Shown here piece after piece: positions 34,313 to 42,515 of a DNA stretch of 64,000 nucleotides. The stretch covers positions 1 to 64,000 of the forward strand of contig NZ_JAMZGF010000003.1 of NCBI RefSeq assembly GCF_024158915.1, read 5' to 3'. Both the position numbers and the translations under genes were made by a program. Position 1 is the stretch's first letter, and every line of letters begins with the position of its first letter. A model generated the notes under the pieces. The model worked only from the letters and a program-made list of their open reading frames with translations, had not been told where the DNA came from and did not search any database. The DNA comes from Chryseobacterium sp. S0630. GTDB lineage: Bacteria > Bacteroidota > Bacteroidia > Flavobacteriales > Weeksellaceae.

Positions 34313-37300
34313 CTATAGAATTTTCTGTCTTGGTAATCCTATTTCATGTTCTTGCGGATAAGGCTTTCGCCAGGTCATACTGATATCCTCGTGCAAATTA
34401 CGTTGTGCTTCCAATGATTTTTCTTTATCCATAGAATATCTTGGATCCGGAATAAAAGGCATTTTGGCCATTTTATAAATAGTAACAGTAGGAAAGTGAA
34501 AATCTACTTCTACTGTTCCCAATAAGAGATAACAGCCACCACCCTTAAAAGGATATTCCTCAAGGCAGTTGGGAAAATGAGCGGTATCAAAATATTCTCC
34601 CTGAGCATCAACCCAGGTTCCGAAATACATTGTTCCTTTCTTTGTAGGTACATGCTTTCGTGAAATAAGATAAGCAAGCATCTTAACCTGACATTTATGA
34701 AACTTCAATAAATCTTTTACTAAAACGGAACCTCTGTATCGGGTCTGTAACAAATCAAAAGGACTGAATGAAACGGGGAAGCCTAATATTTCTATTTCAT
34801 CAAATGCATCTTCAAAGCGGTTTCTTTCTATAGAAGGAAGCTGATAATCTTTCTGTGGCTCCTTCAGTAATGTGGGATATCTAAATACAATTTTATGAGT
34901 TCCCAAAAGAAACCTTGATTCAATCAGCAGTTCATGTTTTTGTTTTCCAGTAAAGCGGAATGCGCCAATAAAGATTAAAATTTGCAATGTTTCGATACCT
35001 ATAGGAATTCTCTTAATAAAATTTTCCAGGGAAGTATAATTTCCATTTTGAGCTCTTTCTTCAGGAATCAGCTGTGCTAACCTCGTTTCCAGTTTTTCAA
35101 TATGCATTAATCCCAAATAAACCTCTGAACCATACACCGTTGTCTGATATTTACTTAGATTAACACAGGGATTATGGATATAGGCTCCTGACATTCTTGC
35201 TTCATGAATATAAACTTCCGTTCTGTAAAACCCACCGCCGTTATTGATGGCAGAAACCATAAATTCGATAGGATAGTAGACCTTAAGATATAAACTCTGA
35301 TAACTTTCCACTGCATAAGAAGCAGAATGAGCTTTACAGAATGAGTATCCTGCAAAAGATTCAATCTGCCGGTATACTTCCATGGATAATTGTTCAGGAT
35401 GTCCCAGCTTTTTACAGGATTCAAAGAAGTTGTCTTTTACTTTCTGTAATGCAGATAAAGACCGGCCTTTACCACTCATGGCTCTTCTCAGTACGTCACC
35501 ATCAGGAGCAGATAATCCTCCGAAATGCAGCGCAATTTTGATAACATCCTCCTGGTAAACCATAATACCATATGTTTCCCCTAATTCCTTTTCAAAAACC
35601 TCATGAAAGTATTCAAATTTTGTGGGATTATTATGTCTGAAAATATACTCCCGCATCATTCCGCTTTGAGCCACTCCCGGTCGGATAATAGAGGAGGCGG
35701 CGACCAATACTTTATAATTATCACATTTAAGTCTTCGAAGTAATCCCCTCATAGCAGGAGATTCAATATAAAAACAGCCAATGGTTTTTCCGGAACTTAA
35801 GAATTCATTGCACCGGGCTTCATCTTTTGAGAGAGAGGTATCCCGGATATTGATATCAATTCCTCTTTTTTCTTTAACCAGCTTTACCGTATCGTTAATG
35901 GTACCTAACCCTCTTTGTGAGAGAATATCAAATTTTTCAAGACCAATTTCTTCGGCGGTATACATATCGAACTGTACGATCGGAAAACCTTTGGGAGGCA
36001 TTTCGAGTGCAGAATAATCGGTTATAGGCTCTTCTGATATAAGGATTCCACATGAGTGCATGCTTCTCTGATTAGGAAACTTTTCCAACAGTTTTCCGTA
36101 GTAATGAACCTGTCTGGATACCGAATTAGTATCATGTTCCTGAATCGGTTTTGTTGCCAGTGTATCTAGTTCTTCTTTGGGAAGTCCAAAGACTTTTCCT
36201 ATTTCGCGGAAAATAGAGCGGTATTTAAATTCCACATTGGTTCCGCAGAAGGCAACATGATCCTTACCATATTTATCAAAAATATATTCCAAGATAATGT
36301 CTCTGGTCTGCCAGCTCCAATCTATGTCAAAATCGGGTGGTGTTTTACGGTTGAGGTTTAAAAATCTCTCAAAATACAGGTCCAGTTCAAGAGGACATAT
36401 ATCAGTAATACCAATGCAGTAGCTGACAATGGAATTGGCACCACTGCCTCTTCCTACATGCATAAATCCCATCCGGTTGCTGTACTGGATAATATCCCAG
36501 GTGATCAGAAAATAAGCACAGAAATTAAGCTGGTCAATGACTCCTAACTCTTTATCCACTCTTGCTTTTGCCTGCAGATTATCATCGGAATACCTTTTAG
36601 AGAACCCCTGATAGGCTAACATTTTTAAAAGCTTAGAATCATTTTCCTTACTGTCTGTGAAATGCTTTTTATTTTTGGGTGTTGAAAAATCAAAATCAAA
36701 ATAGCAGCTATTGACAATGTACTTTGTATTTTCAATAATCTGTGGCTCATGGTAAAATTGAGACAGAAGCTCTTTTTTATCAGTAAACATTTCGTTGTCC
36801 TTACAGTAATCAGCTTCTGTAAGCTTACTGATCAAAGTATTATGATCAATAGCTCTTAATATCTTATGAAGTTCATATTCTTCAGGGGTTGCAAAGGTAA
36901 CCGGATGAAGAATGACCATTTTATAGATTAACTTTTTCAATTCAGGCTGAATCAAAAAGTTTAATTGGTTCTGTCTGATGCCTATAAATTCATGATCTGC
37001 TAATTTTTCAGGAATATTCTCTAATGGATAAATGACAAGAGTATCTGTAAAATCAGGATTGGCTTTAGGAATTTCTATCCCTTCACAGTTATATGCGGTT
37101 AAGAGTTTGTTGACTTCTGCAATGCTTTTTTGGTTTTTTGCCAGACAGATATAATACAGTTCATCCTGAACCCGTATTTCCACTCCTACGATCGGTTTGA
37201 TATGATGATCCTGACAAAGTTTATAGAAATCATAAATCCCCGTAATGGTATTGATATCGGTAAGAGCCAGAGTTTTAATATTAAACCGTACGGCCTGCTC

Positions 37301-37366
37301 AACCAGTTCTTTAATAGAAATGGTTCCATATCTTAGGCTGTGATAAGAATGACAATTCAGAAACAT
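34313..37366 (-). CDS. dnaE: Accessory DNA polymerase III alpha subunit (DnaE-type, probably error-prone)
   Basis: C-family polymerase of 1017 aa, smaller than the main replicative DnaE. It has a PHP domain at the start (FLNCHSYHSLRYG with His6 and His9), the palm with GRGSGANSIVSYCIGI and the catalytic PPDFDIDWS around residue 343, the fingers (YGIMVYQEDVIKIA; SFCKAHSASYAVESYQSLYLK) and an OB-like C-terminus. Polymerases of this size paired with a Y-family polymerase act in damage-induced mutagenesis (DnaE2/ImuC-like). It starts 7 nt after the dinB stop in the same operon, itself divergent from a LexA-like gene, so damage induction is likely. Confidence 0.9.
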   Translation of the reverse strand: MFLNCHSYHSLRYGTISIKELVEQAVRFNIKTLALTDINTITGIYDFYKLCQDHHIKPIVGVEIRVQDELYYICLAKNQKSIAEVNKLLTAYNCEGIEIPKANPDFTDTLVIYPLENIPEKLADHEFIGIRQNQLNFLIQPELKKLIYKMVILHPVTFATPEEYELHKILRAIDHNTLISKLTEADYCKDNEMFTDKKELLSQFYHEPQIIENTKYIVNSCYFDFDFSTPKNKKHFTDSKENDSKLLKMLAYQGFSKRYSDDNLQAKARVDKELGVIDQLNFCAYFLITWDIIQYSNRMGFMHVGRGSGANSIVSYCIGITDICPLELDLYFERFLNLNRKTPPDFDIDWSWQTRDIILEYIFDKYGKDHVAFCGTNVEFKYRSIFREIGKVFGLPKEELDTLATKPIQEHDTNSVSRQVHYYGKLLEKFPNQRSMHSCGILISEEPITDYSALEMPPKGFPIVQFDMYTAEEIGLEKFDILSQRGLGTINDTVKLVKEKRGIDINIRDTSLSKDEARCNEFLSSGKTIGCFYIESPAMRGLLRRLKCDNYKVLVAASSIIRPGVAQSGMMREYIFRHNNPTKFEYFHEVFEKELGETYGIMVYQEDVIKIALHFGGLSAPDGDVLRRAMSGKGRSLSALQKVKDNFFESCKKLGHPEQLSMEVYRQIESFAGYSFCKAHSASYAVESYQSLYLKVYYPIEFMVSAINNGGGFYRTEVYIHEARMSGAYIHNPCVNLSKYQTTVYGSEVYLGLMHIEKLETRLAQLIPEERAQNGNYTSLENFIKRIPIGIETLQILIFIGAFRFTGKQKHELLIESRFLLGTHKIVFRYPTLLKEPQKDYQLPSIERNRFEDAFDEIEILGFPVSFSPFDLLQTRYRGSVLVKDLLKFHKCQVKMLAYLISRKHVPTKKGTMYFGTWVDAQGEYFDTAHFPNCLEEYPFKGGGCYLLLGTVEVDFHFPTVTIYKMAKMPFIPDPRYSMDKEKSLEAQRNLHEDISMTWRKPYPQEHEIGLPRQKIL

Positions 37367-37373
37367 GTTGTAA

Positions 37374-38516
37374 TTATTTTAATAAACCTGAGGCTCTTCC
37401 TACACTTGAAGTTCCAAACCTGTTCTTGATTTTATCCATTGTCTGATACAGTGATATCAACTCTTCCGTATCTTCAAAGAGATCCATTTGATGGCACCCG
37501 TGAACCAGTCCGGTAAACTTTACGCCAACCAGCCTTATTCTCATACGTCTGGTATATACTTTTTTAAAGAGTTCTAAAACATACCTGAGCAGGGTATGAT
37601 CAGCTGAGGTGTAAGGAATCCTGCATTGTTTGGTTTCAGTATCAAAATTGGAATACCGGAGTTTTACCACCACTACCGATACCAGCCATTTCTCTGCCCG
37701 GAGCTGATAACAGAGTTTTTCAACCATTCCTGAGAGTATACTTTGAATACCCTGAATATCGATGCTGTCCTGAGCAAAAGTATCTTCCGTAGAAATGGAT
37801 TTTCGTTCCGAATAGGGAACCACAGGATTTTCGTCAATTCCGTGTGCTTTTTTCCAAAGTTCATTTCCATTTTTACCAATCAGCTGCTGAAGAACGTCAA
37901 CAGGCATTTCTGAAAGCGTTTGTATCGTTCTGATCCCCAGTCTGGAGAGCAGTTGAAAAGTAACATCGCCGACCATAGGAATCTTCTTTACTGAAAGCGG
38001 GTTTAAAAACGGCTGTATGTCAGATTGTTTCACTTCCAATCTTCCGGTTGGCTTGGATTCTCCGGTTCCGATTTTGGATACGGTTTTATTGGTAGATAAA
38101 GCAAAACTTATGGGTAATCCTGTGTTTTTCTGTACGCTTTCTGCTATTTCATGAGTCCATTTATAGCATCCAAAAAACTGATCCATCCCGGATAAATCCA
38201 GATAAAATTCATCAATACTTGCTTTTTCGAGAACAGGAACTTTTTCCTGAATAATCTCCGTTACCATATGAGACATGTTAGAATACATTTCCATATCTCC
38301 CTTAATGACTTTAGCTTCGGGGCATAGCCGCAAAGCCATTTTGATGGGCATGGCACTCCTAACTCCGAAAAAGCGGGTTTCATAAGAGCAGGACGCCACT
38401 ACACCACGATCTCCACCTCCTATGATCACAGGCTTATTCTCCAGTTCAGAGTTTTTCAGCCTTTCACAGGAAACAAAGAACGTATCCAAATCCATATGTA
38501 CAATTGCTCTTTCCAT
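37374..38516 (-). CDS. dinB: Y-family DNA polymerase (DinB/Pol IV type)
   Basis: Translesion polymerase of 380 aa. The catalytic acids are Asp9 (VHMDLDTFF) and Asp102/Glu103 (ASIDEFYLDLSG). The thumb HhH motif is near 180-215 (KIPMVGDVTFQLLSRLGIRT), then the little-finger domain. QMDLF (343-347) fits the sliding-clamp-binding motif and would tether it to the clamp. It heads a two-gene unit with the accessory DnaE. Because catalytic residues are intact it is more DinB- than ImuB-like, although the operon plan resembles the imuB-dnaE2 mutasome. Confidence 0.93.
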   Translation of the reverse strand: MERAIVHMDLDTFFVSCERLKNSELENKPVIIGGGDRGVVASCSYETRFFGVRSAMPIKMALRLCPEAKVIKGDMEMYSNMSHMVTEIIQEKVPVLEKASIDEFYLDLSGMDQFFGCYKWTHEIAESVQKNTGLPISFALSTNKTVSKIGTGESKPTGRLEVKQSDIQPFLNPLSVKKIPMVGDVTFQLLSRLGIRTIQTLSEMPVDVLQQLIGKNGNELWKKAHGIDENPVVPYSERKSISTEDTFAQDSIDIQGIQSILSGMVEKLCYQLRAEKWLVSVVVVKLRYSNFDTETKQCRIPYTSADHTLLRYVLELFKKVYTRRMRIRLVGVKFTGLVHGCHQMDLFEDTEELISLYQTMDKIKNRFGTSSVGRASGLLK

Positions 38517-38577
38517 GTTACAAAATTAGTTACGTTTTGAAACAAATTTTGTATTTTTGTTGTCTAAAATTGTAACA
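38516..38577. promoter_or_regulatory. Divergent damage-response promoter with paired operator
   Basis: TGTTACAAAATTAG (38516-38529) and CTAAAATTGTAACA (38564-38577) are inverted copies matching in 12 of 14 positions. They flank TATTTTTG (38552-38559), a TAnnTTTG -7 element for the LexA-like gene. A third half-site GTTAC lies at 38529-38533. The arrangement suits self-repression plus control of dinB-dnaE. Confidence 0.6.
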
Positions 38578-39354
38578 ATGTCAAAATTCTCTGATAACAT
38601 CGTGTTTTTGAGAGGAAAGAAAAATATGACTCAGCAAGAGCTGGCAGATCTATTAATTCTTACCCGATCCAGATATGTTGCCTATGAATATGGTAGAACA
38701 GAACCGCCTATTGAAATATTGCTTAGAATTTCAAAATTCTATAACATCAGCATCGACCTGCTATTGACTGTAGATGTCAGAAAATTTTCTATCGATGAAA
38801 TCATGGAGCTTCCTGAGAACAGGATCGTTCTGCCTATAAGGGTTGATCAGGATGGAAACAATCAGATTGAGATTATTCCCCAAAAAGCGTCTATGGGCTA
38901 TTTGAATGGCTATGGAGATCCGGAATATATAGAAAATCTGGAGACCATATCATTACCTTTTTTAAAAGGGGGTAAGTTCAGGGCATTTCCGGCTGACGGA
39001 GATTCAATGCCCCCCTATAAGAACGGAACCTATATTGTGGGAAAATATGTAGAAAATCTTTCGGATTTGAAAACGGACAGAACGTATGTTTTCATTACCA
39101 CCAATGATGGTATCAGTTATAAAAGGTTTCAGTTTCACGAAGCCGATGGTATATGGGTAAAGGCTGACAATCAATTTTATGAGCCTTATAAAATTCCATT
39201 GCCTGAGATTAAAGAAATCTGGGAATTTGCCTGTAGTATCAATACCAAAGAATATGAGCCTGATGAATTTTCAGAACATCATATTCAAAACTTTATCACA
39301 GAAATTAAAACCGATATCAAACAGATCAAAGAAAAAATGGGAGATAAGAATTGA
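38578..39354 (+). CDS. LexA-like self-cleaving repressor (XRE HTH plus S24 peptidase)
   Basis: A 258-aa regulator with an XRE helix-turn-helix (about 6-65, MTQQELADLLILTRSRYVAY) and a C-terminal S24/LexA-like domain. The Ser-Lys dyad is intact: Ser143 in DGDSMPP and Lys182 in ISYKRF. The probable cleavage/hinge region is KASMGYLNGYGDPEY (about 103-117). It should repress the divergent dinB-dnaE genes until DNA damage triggers self-cleavage. ATG 38578 is chosen because the longer frame starts inside the -7 element. A helical tail of about 40 residues follows the peptidase. Confidence 0.9.
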   Translation: MSKFSDNIVFLRGKKNMTQQELADLLILTRSRYVAYEYGRTEPPIEILLRISKFYNISIDLLLTVDVRKFSIDEIMELPENRIVLPIRVDQDGNNQIEIIPQKASMGYLNGYGDPEYIENLETISLPFLKGGKFRAFPADGDSMPPYKNGTYIVGKYVENLSDLKTDRTYVFITTNDGISYKRFQFHEADGIWVKADNQFYEPYKIPLPEIKEIWEFACSINTKEYEPDEFSEHHIQNFITEIKTDIKQIKEKMGDKN

Positions 39355-39380
39355 ATTCATTTTGAGTACATGGCATAATC

Positions 39381-39450
39381 AAAAAACTTCCCCGAAGGGA
39401 AGCAAAAAACACAAATGATGAAAAAAAATCCCGAAGTAACGGGATATTAC
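39381..39450. terminator. Two hairpins between the LexA-like gene and alkB
   Basis: CTTCCC/GGGAAG (39387-39392 and 39397-39402) and ATCCCG/CGGGAT (39428-39433 and 39440-39445) each have an A-run on the plus strand 5' side, giving T-tails only on the minus strand. They may be bidirectional processing or terminator structures; direction is unclear. Confidence 0.45.
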
Positions 39451-39478
39451 TAAGATAAATATTTTAATTTAAAGTTAA

Positions 39479-40087
39479 ATGACCCAGCTGAGTTTATTTG
39501 ATGCTGAAGAATTCTATGAATTTCCAAAAGATCTTTTGGAATACAGAGAGAATTTCCTGAGCCGGGAAGAAGCAGACCTTCTTAGAAACAAATTATTAAA
39601 TACTGCACCCTGGGAACAGCGTACTCAGAAAATGTACGATAAGATGGTACTTACTCCACGGTTGACCGCTTGGTATGGAGATTCAAAATACAACGATTCC
39701 GAAGAAAATAAAAAGCCAACAAATCCATGGACTCCTGAATTGTTCTCCTTAAAACAAAGAATTGAAAAGGAATTTGGCTGTCAGTTCAATGGTGTTCTGC
39801 TAAACCTGTATCGTGATCATAATGATTCCGTCGCCTGGCATCGGGATAAGGAAAGCCGTTATGGTAAACGTCCTGTCATTGCATCCATCAGTCTTGGACA
39901 AACCAGAAACTTTGATTTCAGAAAAAAAGACCACCACCAAAGCAAATACAGTCTTCCTCTTCCTCACGGCTGCTTATTGATCATGAAAGGTAATCTTCAG
40001 GAAGAGTGGGAGCACAGGATTGCCAAATCAAACGTACCTATGAAAGAACGGATTAATCTAACGTTCAGGTTAATTCAAAATCTTTAA
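39479..40087 (+). CDS. alkB: AlkB-type 2-oxoglutarate/Fe(II) DNA dealkylase
   Basis: Dioxygenase that removes methyl or etheno lesions from DNA or RNA bases. Iron ligands are His121, Asp123 (WHRDKE) and His179 (EWEHRI); Arg191 and Arg197 (RINLTFR) bind 2-oxoglutarate. At 202 aa it is of the ALKBH2-like bacterial class. The extreme N-terminus MTQLSLF contains QLSLF, the classic bacterial sliding-clamp-binding pentapeptide, suggesting recruitment to replication forks. It lies between the LexA-like gene and the ExoVII-like gene in the same direction, in a DNA-damage block. Confidence 0.92.
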   Translation: MTQLSLFDAEEFYEFPKDLLEYRENFLSREEADLLRNKLLNTAPWEQRTQKMYDKMVLTPRLTAWYGDSKYNDSEENKKPTNPWTPELFSLKQRIEKEFGCQFNGVLLNLYRDHNDSVAWHRDKESRYGKRPVIASISLGQTRNFDFRKKDHHQSKYSLPLPHGCLLIMKGNLQEEWEHRIAKSNVPMKERINLTFRLIQNL

Positions 40088-40227
40088 TTTTTATTAAGCT
40101 AAATACAATGACTGCAACGAGAGTCAACCATCACTTTGTTAATAAAAGTAATAATAACCATAATATGAGGCATGCTATATTCTATAAAATAGCAATAACT
40201 TTAGCATCATTTAATTTTTGAGGAAGT

Positions 40228-41658
40228 ATGCAGGGAAATGAACCCACTTATCAGATTTATTCTCCGGGATCAGTATTGGGACTGTTTAGCAATGCATTAA
40301 AGCTTAATGCTACCGTTAATCTAATTTATCTTAAGGGAAGATATTCCTTCGGCGGAGGAAAATCCTATGGGAACTATTACTATGATCATCTGTTTTCAGA
40401 ATCTGATACTATTTCTATTGGTGTTAGAATATCAGCATTACTGAGAAGTAAAATTGAAAACAATGATATCTATACGCTTAGAGGGTATATTGAGAAAAGC
40501 ATTAAAAACTCCTCTGTAGAATTGCGTTTCGTTGTAGATGAAATTATCCAGCAAGAGGAACGGGCAATTTCAGAAGAAGAACTACAGAGATATGAACTCA
40601 TCCAGAAAAAGCTTGAAAAAGGATCCAAAGATCTTGAGTCAATAATCAGAAATAAACTTCTCAAAGATGAGCCAGTCAGAATTGCTAATATTTATGGAAA
40701 TAATGCAATCGTACAAAAAGACTTTGCAGAGGGATTGGATATTTCACAGAAGTATTTCCAGGTCTCGGAATATAGCTGCAGTATCACTTCATCAACATCT
40801 ATTGCTGAAAAATTGGAGGAGGTTTCTGAATCAGGGTATGACATTATTGCGCTGGTAAGGGGAGGAGGCGACCGGCAAAGCATGGAAGTTTTCAATGATA
40901 TAGTTCTTTCAGAATTATTTATTGCTCTGGAAGCTGTCACTGTAACAGCAATAGGTCATACAGTAGATGAAACGCTGCTGGATAAGCTGGCTGATAAAAG
41001 ATTTCATCTACCGCATGATTATGGAGCTGGTCTTCATTCCATTGTGGAAAAACTCTCCCATGAAAAATCAAATTCACGGGCATTACTGATTGATGAAGTT
41101 AAAAAGGATGTGGGTAAACAGTTTGCAGAGCAGGTGCTGACACTGGAGAAGCAACTTAAAAAGAAAAATGATGAATTCACCGAAGCTCAGAAGACCTTTA
41201 AAGAACAATCTGAAAATCAGGTAAAAGCTTTTACGGAGCAGCTTAAGGTTCGTAATGAAGAGGTAGAGAAATTAAAGAAAGATCTTTCAGAGAAACACGG
41301 TGATCAGGTAAAAACCTTAACAGATCAACTCTCAAAAAGAACTGAAGAATTTCAAAAGTTTCAGGAGTCTTCGGCAAAACAGGTTCAGGAAATGCAGAAG
41401 AACTTTGTCGACCAGCAGAAAGAGAGACAGCAGGAGATTGAAAACTATAATAAGGAACTTGCTGCATTGCATGAAAAAAATTTACAGGCAGCTATTAATG
41501 AAAAAACGGCTTCTTTAAAGGCGGGAATGGAATCTTTACAGCAGGAAAATACAAGACTGAATATTGAAATAAAGAACAGCAAAACGGATTATATGAAGAT
41601 TGCAATGGCAGCTATAGCAGCTTTGATCATAGGTTTTATATTGGCAAAGATTCTGTAA
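40228..41658 (+). CDS. Exonuclease VII large-subunit-like protein with coiled coil and membrane anchor
   Basis: A 476-aa homologue of XseA. An OB-like N-terminal part (about 25-105) precedes an ExoVII-type catalytic core: ALVRGGGDRQSMEVFND (about 208-224) and AIGHTVDETLLDKLADKR (about 241-258). Arg211, His244 and Asp247 correspond to residues known as essential in E. coli XseA. In place of the usual C-terminal domain there is a coiled coil of about 180 residues and a terminal membrane helix (about 455-476, AIAALIIGFILAKIL). No xseB lies next to it. It is thus a membrane-tethered nuclease-like protein in a DNA-repair neighbourhood; a defence role is possible but unproven. Confidence 0.82.
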   Translation: MQGNEPTYQIYSPGSVLGLFSNALKLNATVNLIYLKGRYSFGGGKSYGNYYYDHLFSESDTISIGVRISALLRSKIENNDIYTLRGYIEKSIKNSSVELRFVVDEIIQQEERAISEEELQRYELIQKKLEKGSKDLESIIRNKLLKDEPVRIANIYGNNAIVQKDFAEGLDISQKYFQVSEYSCSITSSTSIAEKLEEVSESGYDIIALVRGGGDRQSMEVFNDIVLSELFIALEAVTVTAIGHTVDETLLDKLADKRFHLPHDYGAGLHSIVEKLSHEKSNSRALLIDEVKKDVGKQFAEQVLTLEKQLKKKNDEFTEAQKTFKEQSENQVKAFTEQLKVRNEEVEKLKKDLSEKHGDQVKTLTDQLSKRTEEFQKFQESSAKQVQEMQKNFVDQQKERQQEIENYNKELAALHEKNLQAAINEKTASLKAGMESLQQENTRLNIEIKNSKTDYMKIAMAAIAALIIGFILAKIL

Positions 41659-42135
41659 AGCTGTTCTATTCATCTTTCATTTTAAGGACGACCAATCCTA
41701 ATTATAATAAAAAACCTCCCGCATGACCAGGAGGCAAAAAATGTTCTTTGTTAAACATTCTAAAAACAATTAAATATACAATTATTCTCAAAAATCAGTA
41801 CCTTTAATAAGAAATGTTTTGAATATCCTTCTGTTGATATTTTTATTACATTTAATCAAAAGTCAGCGAAAATTGCCCCCTACTTAATCATGCTACCTCT
41901 CAGTTATGAGAGGTTTTATTTTTTCCTTTTCCCTAAAAAGCATCTAAAAAAGTTCTGCTGATTGCCAATATTCTTTCTGCCTGGTTGTAATTTATCATAC
42001 CACTGATAATCAAAAACTCTTAATTTTTTTATTATCACATGAAAATTTCTTTTTCGGTACTACGAAAAAGTAGTGATTTTATATCATTCCTGTTGTTCAA
42101 TTTTACATCACCAACAAATCATAAAAATCACAGTT
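41659..42135. other. Gap with two hairpins separating the repair block from the mobile module
   Basis: A 477-nt gap. CCTCC/GGAGG (41715-41719 and 41730-41734) gives a T-tail only on the minus strand. CCTCTCA/TGAGAGG (41896-41902 and 41907-41913) followed by TTTTATTTTTT is a good plus-strand terminator. The remaining sequence has no recognised gene and contains the promoter of the HTH gene. Confidence 0.45.
41896..41925 (+). terminator. Intrinsic terminator
   Basis: Perfect 7-bp stem CCTCTCA-GTTA-TGAGAGG with a long T-rich tail; same style as the terminator at 8195. Confidence 0.75.
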
Positions 42136-42423
42136 ATGAATATTGAGAGAACAGAATTTATAGCCTGGATGGATAGAATCATGGAAAGATTTGATCTACT
42201 AAAAGAACAGATGATTAAGAACCAGTCCAGATGTATAGAAATTGATGGGGAGCAGCTTTTGGACAACCAGGATGTTTTACAGCTTTTAAAAATAAGCTCC
42301 AGATCATTACAACGATACCGAACGGATAAAAAGCTGCCTTACTATACCATCAGCGGAAAGCTGTATTATAAGTTGTCAGATGTTCATCAACTGATCAGAG
42401 AGAGTTTAAGCTCTTCATTATGA
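42136..42423 (+). CDS. Excisionase-like HTH protein of the conjugative-element module
   Basis: A 95-aa HTH_17/MerR-like protein with LLDNQDVLQLLKISSRSLQR in the recognition region (about 36-55), related in plan to the pair at 4155-4719. I start at ATG 42136; an upstream in-frame ATG adds 21 residues unlike the family. It heads a plus-strand run HTH-DUF3945-TopB, an arrangement seen in Bacteroidota integrative conjugative elements, where it may regulate transfer genes. Confidence 0.8.
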   Translation: MNIERTEFIAWMDRIMERFDLLKEQMIKNQSRCIEIDGEQLLDNQDVLQLLKISSRSLQRYRTDKKLPYYTISGKLYYKLSDVHQLIRESLSSSL

Positions 42424-42515
42424 TCAAGACTTTAGCAGCCAAATCCGTTATTATAATTCCAAATTTTATGAATTCGTGATCGAGTAAATACCTTCATTCC
42501 ATTAAATAGAATACA

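Noticed and set aside
39381-39450. Small CRISPR-like or repeat array suggested by two nearby hairpins
   Set aside because: The two stems differ in sequence and there is no repeated unit with spacers.
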